Origin: DASVLX01 sp035552275
GTDB lineage: Bacteria > Actinomycetota > Actinomycetes > Mycobacteriales > Pseudonocardiaceae
Length of the DNA stretch: 55,953 nucleotides
NCBI GenBank assembly: GCA_035552275.1
Contig: DASZLR010000181.1
Span: 1 to 55,953 of the forward strand
Direction of reading: 5' to 3'
A program made the position numbers and the translations under genes. This document shows positions 24,410 to 32,727 of this stretch, in pieces. Position 1 is the first letter of the stretch; each line of letters opens with the position of its first letter. Below the pieces are notes generated by a model. The model was not told the DNA's origin and searched no databases. It saw only the letters and a program-made list of their open reading frames with translations.

Positions 24410-25057
24410 GTGATCAAGGTCTTCTTGGTCGACGACCATGAGATCGTCCGGCGCGGTGTGGCCGACATGCTCGAAGAGGACGACGGCATCACCGTCGTCG
24501 GCGAGGCGGCCAGTGTCGCCGAGTCGCTGTCGAGGGTGCCGACGCTGCGTCCCGATCTGGTGGTTCTCGACGTTCGGCTGCCTGACGGCAATGGGGTGGA
24601 GCTGTGTCGCGAGCTGCGGTCTCGGCTGCCGGAGCTGAACTGTCTGATCCTCACCTCGTTCACCGACGAGAAGGCCATGTTGGACGCCATTCTGGCCGGC
24701 GCCGGTGGCTATGTGATCAAGGACATTCGGGGCATGGAGCTGCTGGAGGCGGTGCGCAAGGTCGGCTCCGGACAATCCATGCTGGACACTCGCGCGGCCG
24801 CCGCGCTGATGTCCCGGCTGCGCGCCGGGGCCGACCGGTCCGGTCCGCTGTCCGGGCTGACCGAGCAGGAACTGACCCTGCTTGACCTGATCGGCGAGGG
24901 CCTGACCAACCGGCAGATCGCCGAGCGGATGTTCCTCGCCGAGAAGACGGTGAAGAACTACGTGTCCCGGCTGCTGGCCAAGCTGGGCGTGGAGCGGCGC
25001 ACCCAGGCCGCCGTGCTCGCCGCCGAACTGCGGGAGCAGCGCCGGCGCGAGAACTGA
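24410..25057 (+). CDS. devR: DevR/DosR-like response regulator
   Basis: This 215-aa NarL-family regulator is very close to DevR over its whole length. It has a KVFLVDDHE opening, a phospho-acceptor in LVVLDVRLPDGNG, and a YVIKDIRGMELLEAV segment. The DNA-binding domain includes GLTNRQIAERMFLAEKTVKN. In mycobacteria DevR turns on dormancy genes when O2 falls or NO or CO rises. GTG at 24410 follows AGGAGG. Two DosR-like boxes upstream suggest autoregulation. It is followed by its sensor kinase. Confidence 0.92.
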   Translation: MIKVFLVDDHEIVRRGVADMLEEDDGITVVGEAASVAESLSRVPTLRPDLVVLDVRLPDGNGVELCRELRSRLPELNCLILTSFTDEKAMLDAILAGAGGYVIKDIRGMELLEAVRKVGSGQSMLDTRAAAALMSRLRAGADRSGPLSGLTEQELTLLDLIGEGLTNRQIAERMFLAEKTVKNYVSRLLAKLGVERRTQAAVLAAELREQRRREN

Positions 25058-25114
25058 TCCCAGGACGCAGGACCCTAACGGCCGCTGTACACCTGATAGT
25101 CGGGCTGGGAAGCT

Positions 25115-26740
25115 ATGGCGGTGGGTCGCACGGAGCTGGAACCGGGCGGGGCCGGTGCCCCCTTCGGTATTGCCGTGGACCTCGAACTGGACACCGCCCT
25201 GCGCCAGATCGTGGAATCCGCCCGCGACCTCACCGACGCCCGATACGGAGCGTTCCTGGTGTTCGGCGCCGGCAACACCGTGATCAAGTTCGTGCACAGC
25301 GGCATTGATGACGCCACTCGCAAGCTGATCGGGCGGTCGCCGACCGGCCAGGGCCTGCTCCGGGCCACAGTGGACAGCGGCCGGTCGCTGCGGCTGGCGG
25401 ACATGTCCGAGCATCCGGCGGCGGTCGGGTTTCCACCGCACCATCCGCCGATGCGCTCGCTGCTCAGCGTGCCGGTGCGGATCACCACCGGGCTGTCCGC
25501 CCAACTCTGCGTGACCGACAGGGACGGCGGCGCGCCGTTCACCGAAAAGGATGAACGGACGATCCGCGGCCTGGCCGACGTCGCCGGAATGGCCGTGCAG
25601 AACGCCCAGCTCTACGAGCGGTCCCGGCGGCGGCAGCGGCTGCTGGAAGCCATCGAAGAAATCTCCACCGGGCTGCTGGCCGGCGCCGACGCGATGGACG
25701 TGCTGCAACTGATCGCCGATCGGGCGCTGGCACTGTCCAGCGCCGACCACACGCTGATCGCCCTGCCCGCCGACATCACCGCCGACGAGGCCGAACCGCA
25801 CGAACTGGTGGTGGCCGTCGGTGCCGGACACGACAGTGACCTGCTGCTGGGCCTGCGGATTCCGATGGACCGCTCCACCGCCGGGGCGGTGTTCCGGGAC
25901 CGGGTGCCGGTCCAGGTCCCCAGCCTGGCATTCGATCTGGCCACTGATTCGGACATCGAGTTCGGCCCGGCGCTGGTGCTGCCGCTGCGCGCCCAGCACA
26001 CGGTGATCGGCGTGCTGACCACGCTGCGGCGGCCGACCGCGAGCCCGTTCGCCGAGGACCAGCTGCCGCTGGTGGCCGCGTTCGCCGACCAGGCCGCGCT
26101 GGGCCTGCAACTGGCCCGCAGCCAGCGGCGGCTGCGCGAGCTGGACGTGCTCGCCGAGCGCGATCGGATCGCCGCCGACCTGCACGACCACGTCATCCAG
26201 CGGCTGTTCGCGGTCGGGCTGGCGTTGCGCAGCACCCAGCGGAAGGCCCAGGTGCCCGAGGTCGTCGACAGGCTGTCGGAGAACATCGACCACCTGCACG
26301 ACGTCATCACCGAGATCCGCAACGCGATCTACGACCTGCACGCCACCGGCGCCGACATTCCGCCGCTGCGCACCCGGGTCCGCGAGGTGGTGCACGAGAT
26401 CACCGAGCACGCCGGCCTGCACACCAGAATCGAGATCTCCGGTCCGCTGGAGGTGCTGCCCGCCGAACTCGCCGAGCACGCGGAGGCGGTGCTCCGGGAG
26501 GCCGTCAGCAACGCGGTCCGGCACGCCAGGGCCGGTGAGCTCGCGGTCGCGGTGTCCGTCGTGGACGATCTGGTGATCGAGGTGGCCGACGACGGCATCG
26601 GGCTGCCGGCCAGGGCCGGACGGCGCAGCGGACTGCGGAACCTGAGCCAGCGGGCGGTCAAGGCCGGTGGCACGCTGAACACCGGCCGGCGCGAGGGCGG
26701 CGGCACCCGACTGGTGTGGCGGGCTCCGCTGCCCGGCTAG
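25115..26740 (+). CDS. devS: DevS/DosT-like GAF-GAF histidine kinase
   Basis: This 541-aa sensor has GAF-A (about 25-170), GAF-B (about 190-335), HisKA_3 with phospho-His357 in LHDHVIQRLF, and HATPase_c with DDGIGLP. In DevS the haem is bound by His149 in an HPPM motif. Here the matching residue is His110 in HHPPM, followed by the same SVPVR strand. The distal Tyr of DevS falls 22 residues later, and here that position is Cys132 (QLCVTD). So the haem ligand is kept but the distal pocket differs, which may change the gas response. The ATG at 25115 starts 57 bases after devR. Confidence 0.9.
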   Translation: MAVGRTELEPGGAGAPFGIAVDLELDTALRQIVESARDLTDARYGAFLVFGAGNTVIKFVHSGIDDATRKLIGRSPTGQGLLRATVDSGRSLRLADMSEHPAAVGFPPHHPPMRSLLSVPVRITTGLSAQLCVTDRDGGAPFTEKDERTIRGLADVAGMAVQNAQLYERSRRRQRLLEAIEEISTGLLAGADAMDVLQLIADRALALSSADHTLIALPADITADEAEPHELVVAVGAGHDSDLLLGLRIPMDRSTAGAVFRDRVPVQVPSLAFDLATDSDIEFGPALVLPLRAQHTVIGVLTTLRRPTASPFAEDQLPLVAAFADQAALGLQLARSQRRLRELDVLAERDRIAADLHDHVIQRLFAVGLALRSTQRKAQVPEVVDRLSENIDHLHDVITEIRNAIYDLHATGADIPPLRTRVREVVHEITEHAGLHTRIEISGPLEVLPAELAEHAEAVLREAVSNAVRHARAGELAVAVSVVDDLVIEVADDGIGLPARAGRRSGLRNLSQRAVKAGGTLNTGRREGGGTRLVWRAPLPG

Positions 26741-26745
26741 CGAGT

Positions 26746-26781
26746 CCAGCTTGACCCGAGGTGCCAGCTTGACCCGAGGTG
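26746..26781. repeat. Tandem 18-base direct repeat upstream of the universal stress gene
   Basis: CCAGCTTGACCCGAGGTG occurs twice head to tail. A partial copy, ACCCGAGGTGC, recurs near 26847. It lies in the 164-base spacer between devS and the universal stress gene. Confidence 0.75.
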
Positions 26782-26904
26782 TCGGCGGGATTTCCATTGC
26801 ACCCATCCGGGTGGTCCTGATGCCCAGCGGACTGGTGCTCATGAACCCGAGGTGCAAGGCTGGGCGATGCGAGGGGGCCGGCCTCCAATTCGGAGAAAAA
26901 CGCC

Positions 26905-27819
26905 ATGATCATCTCGAATCTGCCAGCCGCGGAAACCCGTGCGCCGCGCGTGCCGCGGCAACCGACACGGAGAAACCAGCGGCGCAGACGAGTGGTCGTC
27001 GGGGTGGACGGTTCGCACTGGGGGCGGATGGCATTGCACTGGGCGGCCGAACACGCCTGGCTGGCCGGCGCCGAACTGGAAGTGCACGCCGTCGCGCACC
27101 TTGCCACTGGCGACTCAGCGGCCGATGAGGGCGTCGGCCACGCGGCCGAGAAATTCCCGCTGTTGCCCATTCGGGTGCGCTCCGAAAGCGAGCCGGCGGC
27201 CGCCCTGGTTCGGGCGAGCCGGGAGGCGGACTGGGTGGTGCTGGGCCGCCGGGCCGACAGCCGGCACGGGATCGGCATCGGCGGCTCGGTGTTGCCGGTG
27301 GCCAATCGCGCGCTCTGCGATGTGATCGTGGTCGGCGGGGCGCCGGAAGAAATGCGCGGCGCGTTCCAACGGGTCACCGTGCTGTGGACCGGCCCGGCCG
27401 ATGCCCACGCGCTGCGCGCCGCGGCCCGGCTGGCGGCGGCCCGCGACGCCGCCCTGCACGTGCTGCGACCGGTCGCCGTCTGCTGCGCCCGGCATGTCCA
27501 GGCGCCCACCGACGTCTATCTGGCCGAATTGGACCGTGCGGCCGGCCAGGCGCGGCGCTGGCAGCCGAATGTGCGCACCACGACCGAACTGGCCTGGATG
27601 AATCCGCACGAGCTGGTGGTCCGGCCAGGGTCCACCGATGTGCTGGTCATCGGCATCGCGGATCGGGTCGACGCGGTCGGCCGAACCGCGTTGTTCCACA
27701 GTCCGGCTCCGGTGCTCATCGCGCACAACGATCGAGCACATGACGATCGTGTGCATGAGGATCGCGCACATGACGATCGGGCCGGGGCGTCAGTTGACTC
27801 GGCTGTCGACTCGCACTGA
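26905..27819 (+). CDS. Universal stress protein with two UspA domains
   Basis: This 304-aa protein has two UspA domains (about 28-145 and 150-270). The first opens with the typical Val-Val-Val-Gly-Val-Asp-Gly-Ser strand-loop. The N-terminus (1-30) is Arg-rich. Tandem-domain Usp proteins are common members of the DevR regulon in mycobacteria, and this gene sits directly after devS. The C-terminus carries a short Asp-Arg-x-His-Asp/Glu repeat encoded by a 15-base tandem repeat, which might bind metal. Regulation by DevR is inferred from position; I see no strong DosR box here. Confidence 0.85.
   Translation: MIISNLPAAETRAPRVPRQPTRRNQRRRRVVVGVDGSHWGRMALHWAAEHAWLAGAELEVHAVAHLATGDSAADEGVGHAAEKFPLLPIRVRSESEPAAALVRASREADWVVLGRRADSRHGIGIGGSVLPVANRALCDVIVVGGAPEEMRGAFQRVTVLWTGPADAHALRAAARLAAARDAALHVLRPVAVCCARHVQAPTDVYLAELDRAAGQARRWQPNVRTTTELAWMNPHELVVRPGSTDVLVIGIADRVDAVGRTALFHSPAPVLIAHNDRAHDDRVHEDRAHDDRAGASVDSAVDSH
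27730..27774. repeat. Three 15-base tandem repeats inside the universal stress gene
   Basis: The unit is GATCGNGCACATGAC (27730-27744, 27745-27759, 27760-27774; the middle one diverged). It encodes a five-residue Asp-Arg-x-His-Asp/Glu repeat at the C-terminus. Confidence 0.8.
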
Positions 27820-27930
27820 GTCGACCCGTTCCTTACCGCTATCTGAAACAACACGGCCGGGGATAGCGCCGAAAGCTGTCACCGAAGACAGGAATGCCGG
27901 GCTTGATTCGTGACGCGCCGGACAGCCCTG

Positions 27931-27960
27931 CTGACTAGCGACCGGTGAATGTCGTACACT
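27931..27960 (+). promoter_or_regulatory. Candidate lsr2 promoter
   Basis: CTGACT (27931-27936) and TACACT (27955-27960) with an 18-base spacer resemble a vegetative actinobacterial promoter. It would give a leader of about 90 bases. The rest of the 234-base spacer (27820-28053) shows no gene. Confidence 0.4.
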
Positions 27961-28053
27961 GCCGCGGAGACGTTCTCTCGACCGCGATCGTTTCCGCGCG
28001 GGCATGCTCGGCAACGATCGACCGAATACACACAGAAGGAACTCGACTACCCA

Positions 28054-28419
28054 ATGGCCCAGAAAGTTCTTGTTCAGCTCGTGGACGACCTTGACGGGTC
28101 GACCAGCGACGACATCTCGACCGTCACCTTCGGCTTGGACGGCGTGACCTACGAGATCGACCTCACCGCCGACAACGCCGACAGCCTTCGCGATAGCTTG
28201 GCGGATTTCGTCGCCAACGCGCAGCGGATCGGCGGTCGGGTGAAACGAGGCAGCTCCCCGTCGGCCGTTGCCGGCACCGGAACGGCCCGAAGCAAGGAGC
28301 AGACCCAGGCGATTCGCGCGTGGGCCAAGAAGAACGGCCACGACGTTTCCGACCGCGGCCGCATCCCCACCGCCGTTGTCGAGGCGTTCGAAGCGGCACA
28401 CGCCAAGAAGGGCAAGTGA
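28054..28419 (+). CDS. lsr2: Lsr2 nucleoid-associated protein
   Basis: This is the 121-aa actinobacterial H-NS analogue. It bridges AT-rich DNA and silences horizontally acquired genes. The N-terminal dimerisation domain (about 1-60) begins MAQKVLVQLVDDLDG. The C-terminal DNA-binding domain (about 80-121) contains the AT-hook-like Arg-Gly-Arg (about 103-105) in SDRGRIP. ATG at 28054 follows AGAAGGA. A strong intrinsic terminator follows. AT-rich palindromes in the window would be natural targets to test for Lsr2 binding. Confidence 0.95.
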   Translation: MAQKVLVQLVDDLDGSTSDDISTVTFGLDGVTYEIDLTADNADSLRDSLADFVANAQRIGGRVKRGSSPSAVAGTGTARSKEQTQAIRAWAKKNGHDVSDRGRIPTAVVEAFEAAHAKKGK

Positions 28420-28459
28420 CTGGCCTTTTGCCGGGCAGGTGACTTGTCACACAAAGCCA

Positions 28460-28502
28460 CACACTTGCCGTGGGTATTTTCCCACGGCAAGTGTGTTTTT
28501 TT
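28460..28502 (+). terminator. Strong intrinsic terminator after lsr2
   Basis: A 15-base perfect stem (28460-28474 and 28481-28495) with a 6-base loop TATTTT is followed by seven T residues (28496-28502). It lies 40 bases after the lsr2 stop. Confidence 0.92.
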
Positions 28503-28593
28503 GGTAGGGACGCCAACAGGGATGCCCGGCCGATGCGAACGTCGGCCAGGTGGTCACCGAACCGGCGACACGCCCACGAATGGGGGACATCGC

Positions 28594-28609
28594 TAGGCCA
28601 TTTGGCCTA
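28594..28609. promoter_or_regulatory. Inverted repeat upstream of the protease-inhibitor gene
   Basis: TAGGCCA and TGGCCTA flank two bases (TT). The dyad lies 47 bases before the ATG at 28657 and may be an operator. The remaining spacer from 28503 shows nothing else. Confidence 0.4.
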
Positions 28610-28656
28610 ATCGATGGAAGATGACACGTTCCCGAGAAGTCAAGGAGCGTGCCCCG

Positions 28657-29079
28657 ATGCGCATCCCCACCCCGATAGGCCTGATCGCGGTAGCCCTGGG
28701 CGCCGCGCTCGCGCTCGCCCCGGCGGTGGCCCAGGCTGAGACACCCACGGCGACCCACCCGCATCCGCCGGGTCGGGCGTCGGTGCTCAGCCTGACCGTC
28801 AGCTCGACTTTTGCGGCCCCGAAGACCCACCTGCTGGCCTGCGACCCGGTCGGTGGCGATCACCCGAACGCCAAGGCCGCCTGCGACCAGATCACCACGG
28901 CGCGCGGCGACTTCGACCGGCTGCCCGGTGACGCGCGGGGCTACATGTGCCCGATGATCGAAATGCCGGTGACCGCCGTCGCGGCCGGCACCTGGGCGGG
29001 CGCCCCGGTGCACTGGACGCACACCTATCCCAACGCCTGCTGGATGCGCAAGGCGACCGGCGCGGTCTTCGACTTCTGA
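28657..29079 (+). CDS. Secreted subtilisin-inhibitor-like (SSI family) protein
   Basis: This 140-aa protein has a Sec signal peptide (about 1-27, ending AVAQA) and one SSI domain. The domain shows the two Cys pairs of the family: Leu-Ala-Cys-Asp with a later Ala-Ala-Cys-Asp, and the reactive-loop Cys with Asn-Ala-Cys. The C-terminus Gly-Ala-Val-Phe-Asp-Phe is typical. By alignment with Streptomyces SSI the reactive loop is Met-Cys-Pro-Met-Ile, so P1 is Met, which favours subtilisin-like targets. It should inhibit secreted serine proteases. ATG at 28657 follows AAGGAG. Confidence 0.9.
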   Translation: MRIPTPIGLIAVALGAALALAPAVAQAETPTATHPHPPGRASVLSLTVSSTFAAPKTHLLACDPVGGDHPNAKAACDQITTARGDFDRLPGDARGYMCPMIEMPVTAVAAGTWAGAPVHWTHTYPNACWMRKATGAVFDF

Positions 29080-29110
29080 GCGCGAGAACTCCACCGGGGA
29101 CTCAGCGACA

Positions 29111-29983
29111 TCAGCAGAGCAGGAAGCACTGCGTCGTGGTTGGTGGCGGGGGTGGCGGCTGTTGTGCGGTCGTGGTCGGTGGCGGAGATGGCGGCTTGGA
29201 ATGCGTCGTCACCGGTGGATGGGTTGTGGTGGTGACCGGCGGAGGCGGCGGCGCGGCCGCATTTGACGGCGGCGGCGCTGGCGGCGGGTCGGCCGGTCCG
29301 GGCACGCTGGTCGACGGCACGGTCGACAGCACCATCGTGCTGACGTCGGTCGCCGGTCCGGTGGCGGATGTGGTCAACGCGGCGGCGTCCGGCGAGCCGG
29401 TCTGGCTCGGGTCGGTCGGCTGGGCGCGGTCGGCGGTGGCGATGCCGACGCTGAACAGGCCTGCCACGATCGCGCCGAGCATGGCCCCCATGGCCATCCG
29501 GCGCGGCTGAGCCGCGCTCGGCGAGGGCGACGGACCACCGTGGTCACCGTGGTCACCCAGATCACCGTGGTCACCGTCGGGAAGGGCCGGCACCATCCGG
29601 GTGGGTGGCCGCCGCTCCGGCAACGGCTGTCGACGTTCCAACGGACGGTGTTCCGGCGGCTGACGATCCGACTGGCGCCGTTCTGGCCATCCGGATTGCC
29701 GATCTTCTGATTGTCGACGATCGGGTTGTTGAACATCGGGCCGTCGCCGATCGGGCTGACGCTGCGGCGACTGCTGCTGAAGTCGCTGCCCCGCAACGGT
29801 CCCGGTCGCCGGGAGTGGGTTCGCCCGCAACGGCCGGCGGCTCGGCGGCGGTGCCGGCGGCATCGGAGCCGGATCGGCGAAGTAGTCCACATATCCGCCG
29901 CGCACGCCCGCCGCGTCGGTCGGCTGCATCGACTGAGTCGGGCCAGACCGACGATGAGTCTGGTCAGCGGCCAAGGCGGCCAC
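29111..29983 (-). CDS. Pro-rich single-pass membrane protein of unknown function
   Basis: This protein of up to 290 aa has no recognised domain. It has a Pro/Arg/Gln-rich N-terminal region (about 40-135), a short His/Asp/Gly repeat (about 140-150), one hydrophobic segment (AMGAMLGAIVAGLFSVGI, about 165-182), then a Thr/Ser/Pro-rich tail ending in a Cys pair. This layout suggests an N-in anchor with an exposed low-complexity stalk. The start is unsure: GTG at 29983 or ATG at 29929, neither with a good ribosome site. The 187 bases upstream to the XRE gene show nothing clear. Confidence 0.55.
   Translation of the reverse strand: MAALAADQTHRRSGPTQSMQPTDAAGVRGGYVDYFADPAPMPPAPPPSRRPLRANPLPATGTVAGQRLQQQSPQRQPDRRRPDVQQPDRRQSEDRQSGWPERRQSDRQPPEHRPLERRQPLPERRPPTRMVPALPDGDHGDLGDHGDHGGPSPSPSAAQPRRMAMGAMLGAIVAGLFSVGIATADRAQPTDPSQTGSPDAAALTTSATGPATDVSTMVLSTVPSTSVPGPADPPPAPPPSNAAAPPPPPVTTTTHPPVTTHSKPPSPPPTTTAQQPPPPPPTTTQCFLLC
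29710..29721. repeat. ATTGTCGACGAT, variant of the dispersed palindrome
   Basis: This matches 11 of 12 positions. It lies inside the Pro-rich protein gene, out of the Ile-Val-Asp-Asn frame of that gene. Confidence 0.6.
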
Positions 29984-30170
29984 CCGCGATCGAAATACCG
30001 CACCAGCCCGCGACCCACACGGGTCGAACCCGGACCCTTGGCTGGGCGAGCACGGCGTCTCCTACTGACTCTTCGATCGACGGCACCCCAAGCGTGGCGC
30101 GTCGGACTGCCTCCGGGCGGGCGGGGTACCCGACGATATCCGACGCGCGCCAGCCGTGGGAACGCCCGGA

Positions 30171-31070
30171 TCAACCCACGGCCGGCACCAGCTGAGACAG
30201 GGCGTGCACCCTGCGTTCGGTGTCCTCGTCAGCCGGGGTGTAGGTGGTCAGCCGAGTCTCCGAACGCGGGCCGAACCACAGGTGCGTGTAGTCCAACCGG
30301 AGCAACCCGACCGCCGGATGGAGGTATCGCTTGGTTTTGTTCTCCGGCACGGAGACGTCGTGGTGGTTCCACAGCGCGGCGAACTCGGCCGATTCCTCGC
30401 GAAGTCGCTTGACCAGGCATTTCCAACTCGACTCGGCGACATGCTGCGCCATCGCGGCGCGGAACTGCGCCACGACCCTCGGCGCGATGTCGTCCCAGTC
30501 CTGCGCCAGCGGAGCCCGCCAGTCCGGATTCGTGAACAGTTGCAGCAGGCTGTTGCGGTCCTCGAACGGCAGATTGTCGACAATCCCGCTGTTCAGCCTG
30601 GCGTAGCCACGGTTGTAGGCGAGCAGATCGAATCGGGCGTTCTGCACGACGACCGGATAAGGCTCCATCTGCCGAAGCAGGACATGAATCTGCGGTGAGA
30701 TCGACCGGCACTCCCGCTCCACCGCCGGCTCCGGCAGCCCCGCCAGGGTGAACAGATGTGCCCGCTCGTACGGGTCCAGTCGCAGGGTGGTGGCGATGGA
30801 CTGGAGCACGTGCTCGGACGCCTTGATGTCGCGGCCCTGTTCGAGCCAGGTGTACCAGGTGACGCCCACACCAGCGAGCTGTGCGACCTCTTCGCGGCGC
30901 AGACCCGGAGTGCGGCGGCGGCCGCCCGGCGGCAGGCCGACCTGCTCCGGGCTGATCCGCTCCCGCCGGCTGCGCAGGAACCCGGCCAGCTCACCACGCC
31001 GGATCTCCTCGGTGTGCCGCCGACCGGACCCCGCTGGAGTCGTCGCCGGCTGCTCCAGGAAGGTGGTCAT
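30171..31070 (-). CDS. XRE-family regulator with MmyB-like ligand-binding domain
   Basis: This 299-aa protein has an N-terminal helix-turn-helix (about 25-105) containing TPGLRREEVAQLAGVG and TWYTWLEQGR, and a C-terminal MmyB-like PAS domain (about 110-290) that in relatives binds a fatty-acid-like ligand. Such regulators often control the divergent efflux gene. Here an MFS pump starts 101 bases away on the other strand. The ligand domain carries Ile163-Val-Asp-Asn166 from a perfect copy of the dispersed palindrome, where relatives usually have a variable loop. Confidence 0.9.
   Translation of the reverse strand: MTTFLEQPATTPAGSGRRHTEEIRRGELAGFLRSRRERISPEQVGLPPGGRRRTPGLRREEVAQLAGVGVTWYTWLEQGRDIKASEHVLQSIATTLRLDPYERAHLFTLAGLPEPAVERECRSISPQIHVLLRQMEPYPVVVQNARFDLLAYNRGYARLNSGIVDNLPFEDRNSLLQLFTNPDWRAPLAQDWDDIAPRVVAQFRAAMAQHVAESSWKCLVKRLREESAEFAALWNHHDVSVPENKTKRYLHPAVGLLRLDYTHLWFGPRSETRLTTYTPADEDTERRVHALSQLVPAVG
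30573..30584. repeat. ATTGTCGACAAT, perfect copy inside the XRE regulator gene
   Basis: It is in frame on the minus strand and encodes Ile163-Val-Asp-Asn166. Confidence 0.85.
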
Positions 31071-31096
31071 AGCACCACTGTCCCAGATATCCGGTC

Positions 31097-31144
31097 CTGT
31101 TACCAGGTAGTCCCAATACCCGGATAACCAGCATCTGGTACCAG
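31097..31144. promoter_or_regulatory. Candidate operator region between the XRE regulator and the MFS pump
   Basis: CTGGTACCAG (31135-31144) is a perfect 10-base palindrome. Related half sites GTTACCAGG (about 31099-31107) and ATAACCAGC (about 31124-31132) precede it. Three ACCAG repeats in a 101-base divergent spacer suggest binding by the XRE regulator. Confidence 0.5.
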
Positions 31145-31170
31145 TGTCGCGACAGGGTCATCGTGGTGTC

Positions 31171-32664
31171 ATGACAACCCGGAACGAACTCGCGACCCGA
31201 GTGCCCCGCGCCGCCACGAACGGCGTCAGAACCACCGGGCACACCCCAGCGCCAGCCGCGGCCCCGACAGCACAGCACAACAGTCTGACATCGCTGGGCT
31301 TGATCACGATCCTGCTCGGTGCCTCACTGCCGATGGTCGACTTCTTCATCGTCAATGTCGCATTGCCGACAATCGACAGCACCCTGCACGCCTCGGCGGC
31401 CACTCTGGAACTGGTGGTCGCCGGCTACGGCATCGCCTACGCGGTGCTGCTGGTGCTCGGCGGTCGGCTCGGCGACGCGTTCGGCCGGCGGCGGATGTTC
31501 CTCTTCGGGCTGGCCGCGTTCACCATCGCCTCGCTGGCCTGCGGGCTCGCGCCGACCGCGCTGACCCTGGTGCTGGCGAGGGTCGTGCAGGGCGCCGCGG
31601 CGGCGATGACCCAGCCGCAAGTTTTGTCGACAATCCAAGCGTCGACAAGTGGACCGCGCCGGTCCCGGGCGATCGGCCTGTACGGCGCGGTCGGCGGGAT
31701 CAGCGCGACCGTCGGCCAGGTGCTCGGCGGCGTGCTCGTCTCGGCGAACATCGACGGGCTGAGCTGGCGGCCGATCTTCCTGGTGAACGTGCCGATCGGC
31801 ATCGTCGCGCTGGTGCTGGCGATGCGGGCCGTGCCGAACTCGCGGTCGGCCAACCCGGTCGGCGTGGACAACGCCGGCACCGCGGTGTTCGGCCTGACGC
31901 TGCTGGCCCTGATGGTGCCGCTGATGGAGGGCTCATCCCTGGGCTGGCCGGTCTGGACGTGGGTGTCGCTGGCCCTGGTTCCGGTGCTGGCGGCGGTGTT
32001 CGTGGTGATCGAACGACGGGCCGAGCGCGCCGGCCGGGTGCCGCTGCTGCCGCCGTCGGTGATGCGGATGCCCAGCATGCGCCGTGGCCTGCCGGTAGCC
32101 GTGCCGTTCTTCGTCGCGTTCGGCGCGTTCATGTTCTGCTACGCGGTGACGCTCCAGGACGGGCTGGGACTCAGCGCGTTCGCGTCGGGCATCGCGCTGG
32201 CGCCGATGTCGGTGGGCTTCTTCGCCAGCTCGCTGCTGTCCAGCCGGCTGGTGGCGTGGCTGGGCGCGAAGGCCGTCACGGTCGGCGCGGTGCTCCAGGC
32301 GATCGGGATCGGCGCGGTGATCGTCGGCGTGCTGATCGGCTGGCCACACCTGACCGTCCTCGACCTGACGCCGGGAATGCTGATCGCCGGCATCGGCCAG
32401 GGCTTCGCCATGACGACCCTGATCCGGCTGATCCTCAGCTCGGTGCCGGTCGAGCGGGCCGGGGTGGGCAGTGGTGTCCTGGTGACCACCCAGCAGTCCT
32501 CGCTGGCGCTGGGCGTCGCGACGCTCGGCACACTGTTCACCAGCCTGGCCGCGCTGCCGGCGTGGGGCATGCGGGACGCGTTCGTGCTGGTGTTGGCGGT
32601 GATGACCGCCATCGCGGTGCTGATCGCGCTCGCCGGTCGCCGGCTCCCCGACCCGCGCGGGTAA
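31171..32664 (+). CDS. MFS drug-efflux transporter, DHA2/EmrB-QacA type
   Basis: This 497-aa protein has about 14 hydrophobic helices. It has the family opening MVDFFIVNVALPTID (helix 1), VLLVLGGRLGDAFGRRRMF (loop 2-3 motif A), and a later GIGQGFAMTTL helix. It should export hydrophobic or cationic drugs using the proton gradient. ATG at 31171 is preferred because an upstream GTG at 31144 overlaps the operator palindrome. It is divergent from the XRE regulator, its likely repressor. Confidence 0.9.
   Translation: MTTRNELATRVPRAATNGVRTTGHTPAPAAAPTAQHNSLTSLGLITILLGASLPMVDFFIVNVALPTIDSTLHASAATLELVVAGYGIAYAVLLVLGGRLGDAFGRRRMFLFGLAAFTIASLACGLAPTALTLVLARVVQGAAAAMTQPQVLSTIQASTSGPRRSRAIGLYGAVGGISATVGQVLGGVLVSANIDGLSWRPIFLVNVPIGIVALVLAMRAVPNSRSANPVGVDNAGTAVFGLTLLALMVPLMEGSSLGWPVWTWVSLALVPVLAAVFVVIERRAERAGRVPLLPPSVMRMPSMRRGLPVAVPFFVAFGAFMFCYAVTLQDGLGLSAFASGIALAPMSVGFFASSLLSSRLVAWLGAKAVTVGAVLQAIGIGAVIVGVLIGWPHLTVLDLTPGMLIAGIGQGFAMTTLIRLILSSVPVERAGVGSGVLVTTQQSSLALGVATLGTLFTSLAALPAWGMRDAFVLVLAVMTAIAVLIALAGRRLPDPRG
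31362..31373. repeat. ATTGCCGACAAT, weak variant of the dispersed palindrome
   Basis: This matches 11 of 12 positions, inside the MFS gene. Here the codons follow the conserved family motif ALPTID, so this copy may be coincidental; it is not counted among the twelve. Confidence 0.3.
31623..31634. repeat. TTTGTCGACAAT, variant of the dispersed palindrome
   Basis: This matches 11 of 12 positions. It lies inside the MFS gene in a different codon frame (reads Leu-Ser-Thr-Ile). GTCGACAAG follows at 31641-31649. Confidence 0.6.
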
Positions 32665-32714
32665 CCAGCACACCGAAGGTCCGGCGTCCGGGCGCCGGAT
32701 CTTCGGTGTGCTGG
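32665..32714. terminator. Long hairpin between convergent genes, probable bidirectional terminator
   Basis: A 22-base stem (32665-32686 and 32693-32714, one G-U pair) has a 6-base loop. It lies directly after the MFS stop and just before the end of the convergent beta-helix gene. There is no T tract. Confidence 0.7.
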
Positions 32715-32727
32715 TTCGGTGTGCCGG

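Noticed and set aside
29374..30174. Alternative minus-strand frame over the Pro-rich protein that reads Asn-Pro-Ile-Val-Asp-Asn
   Set aside because: The other frame has the hydrophobic segment and Thr/Pro stalk; this one is Arg-rich with no features, so the palindrome there is simply out of frame.
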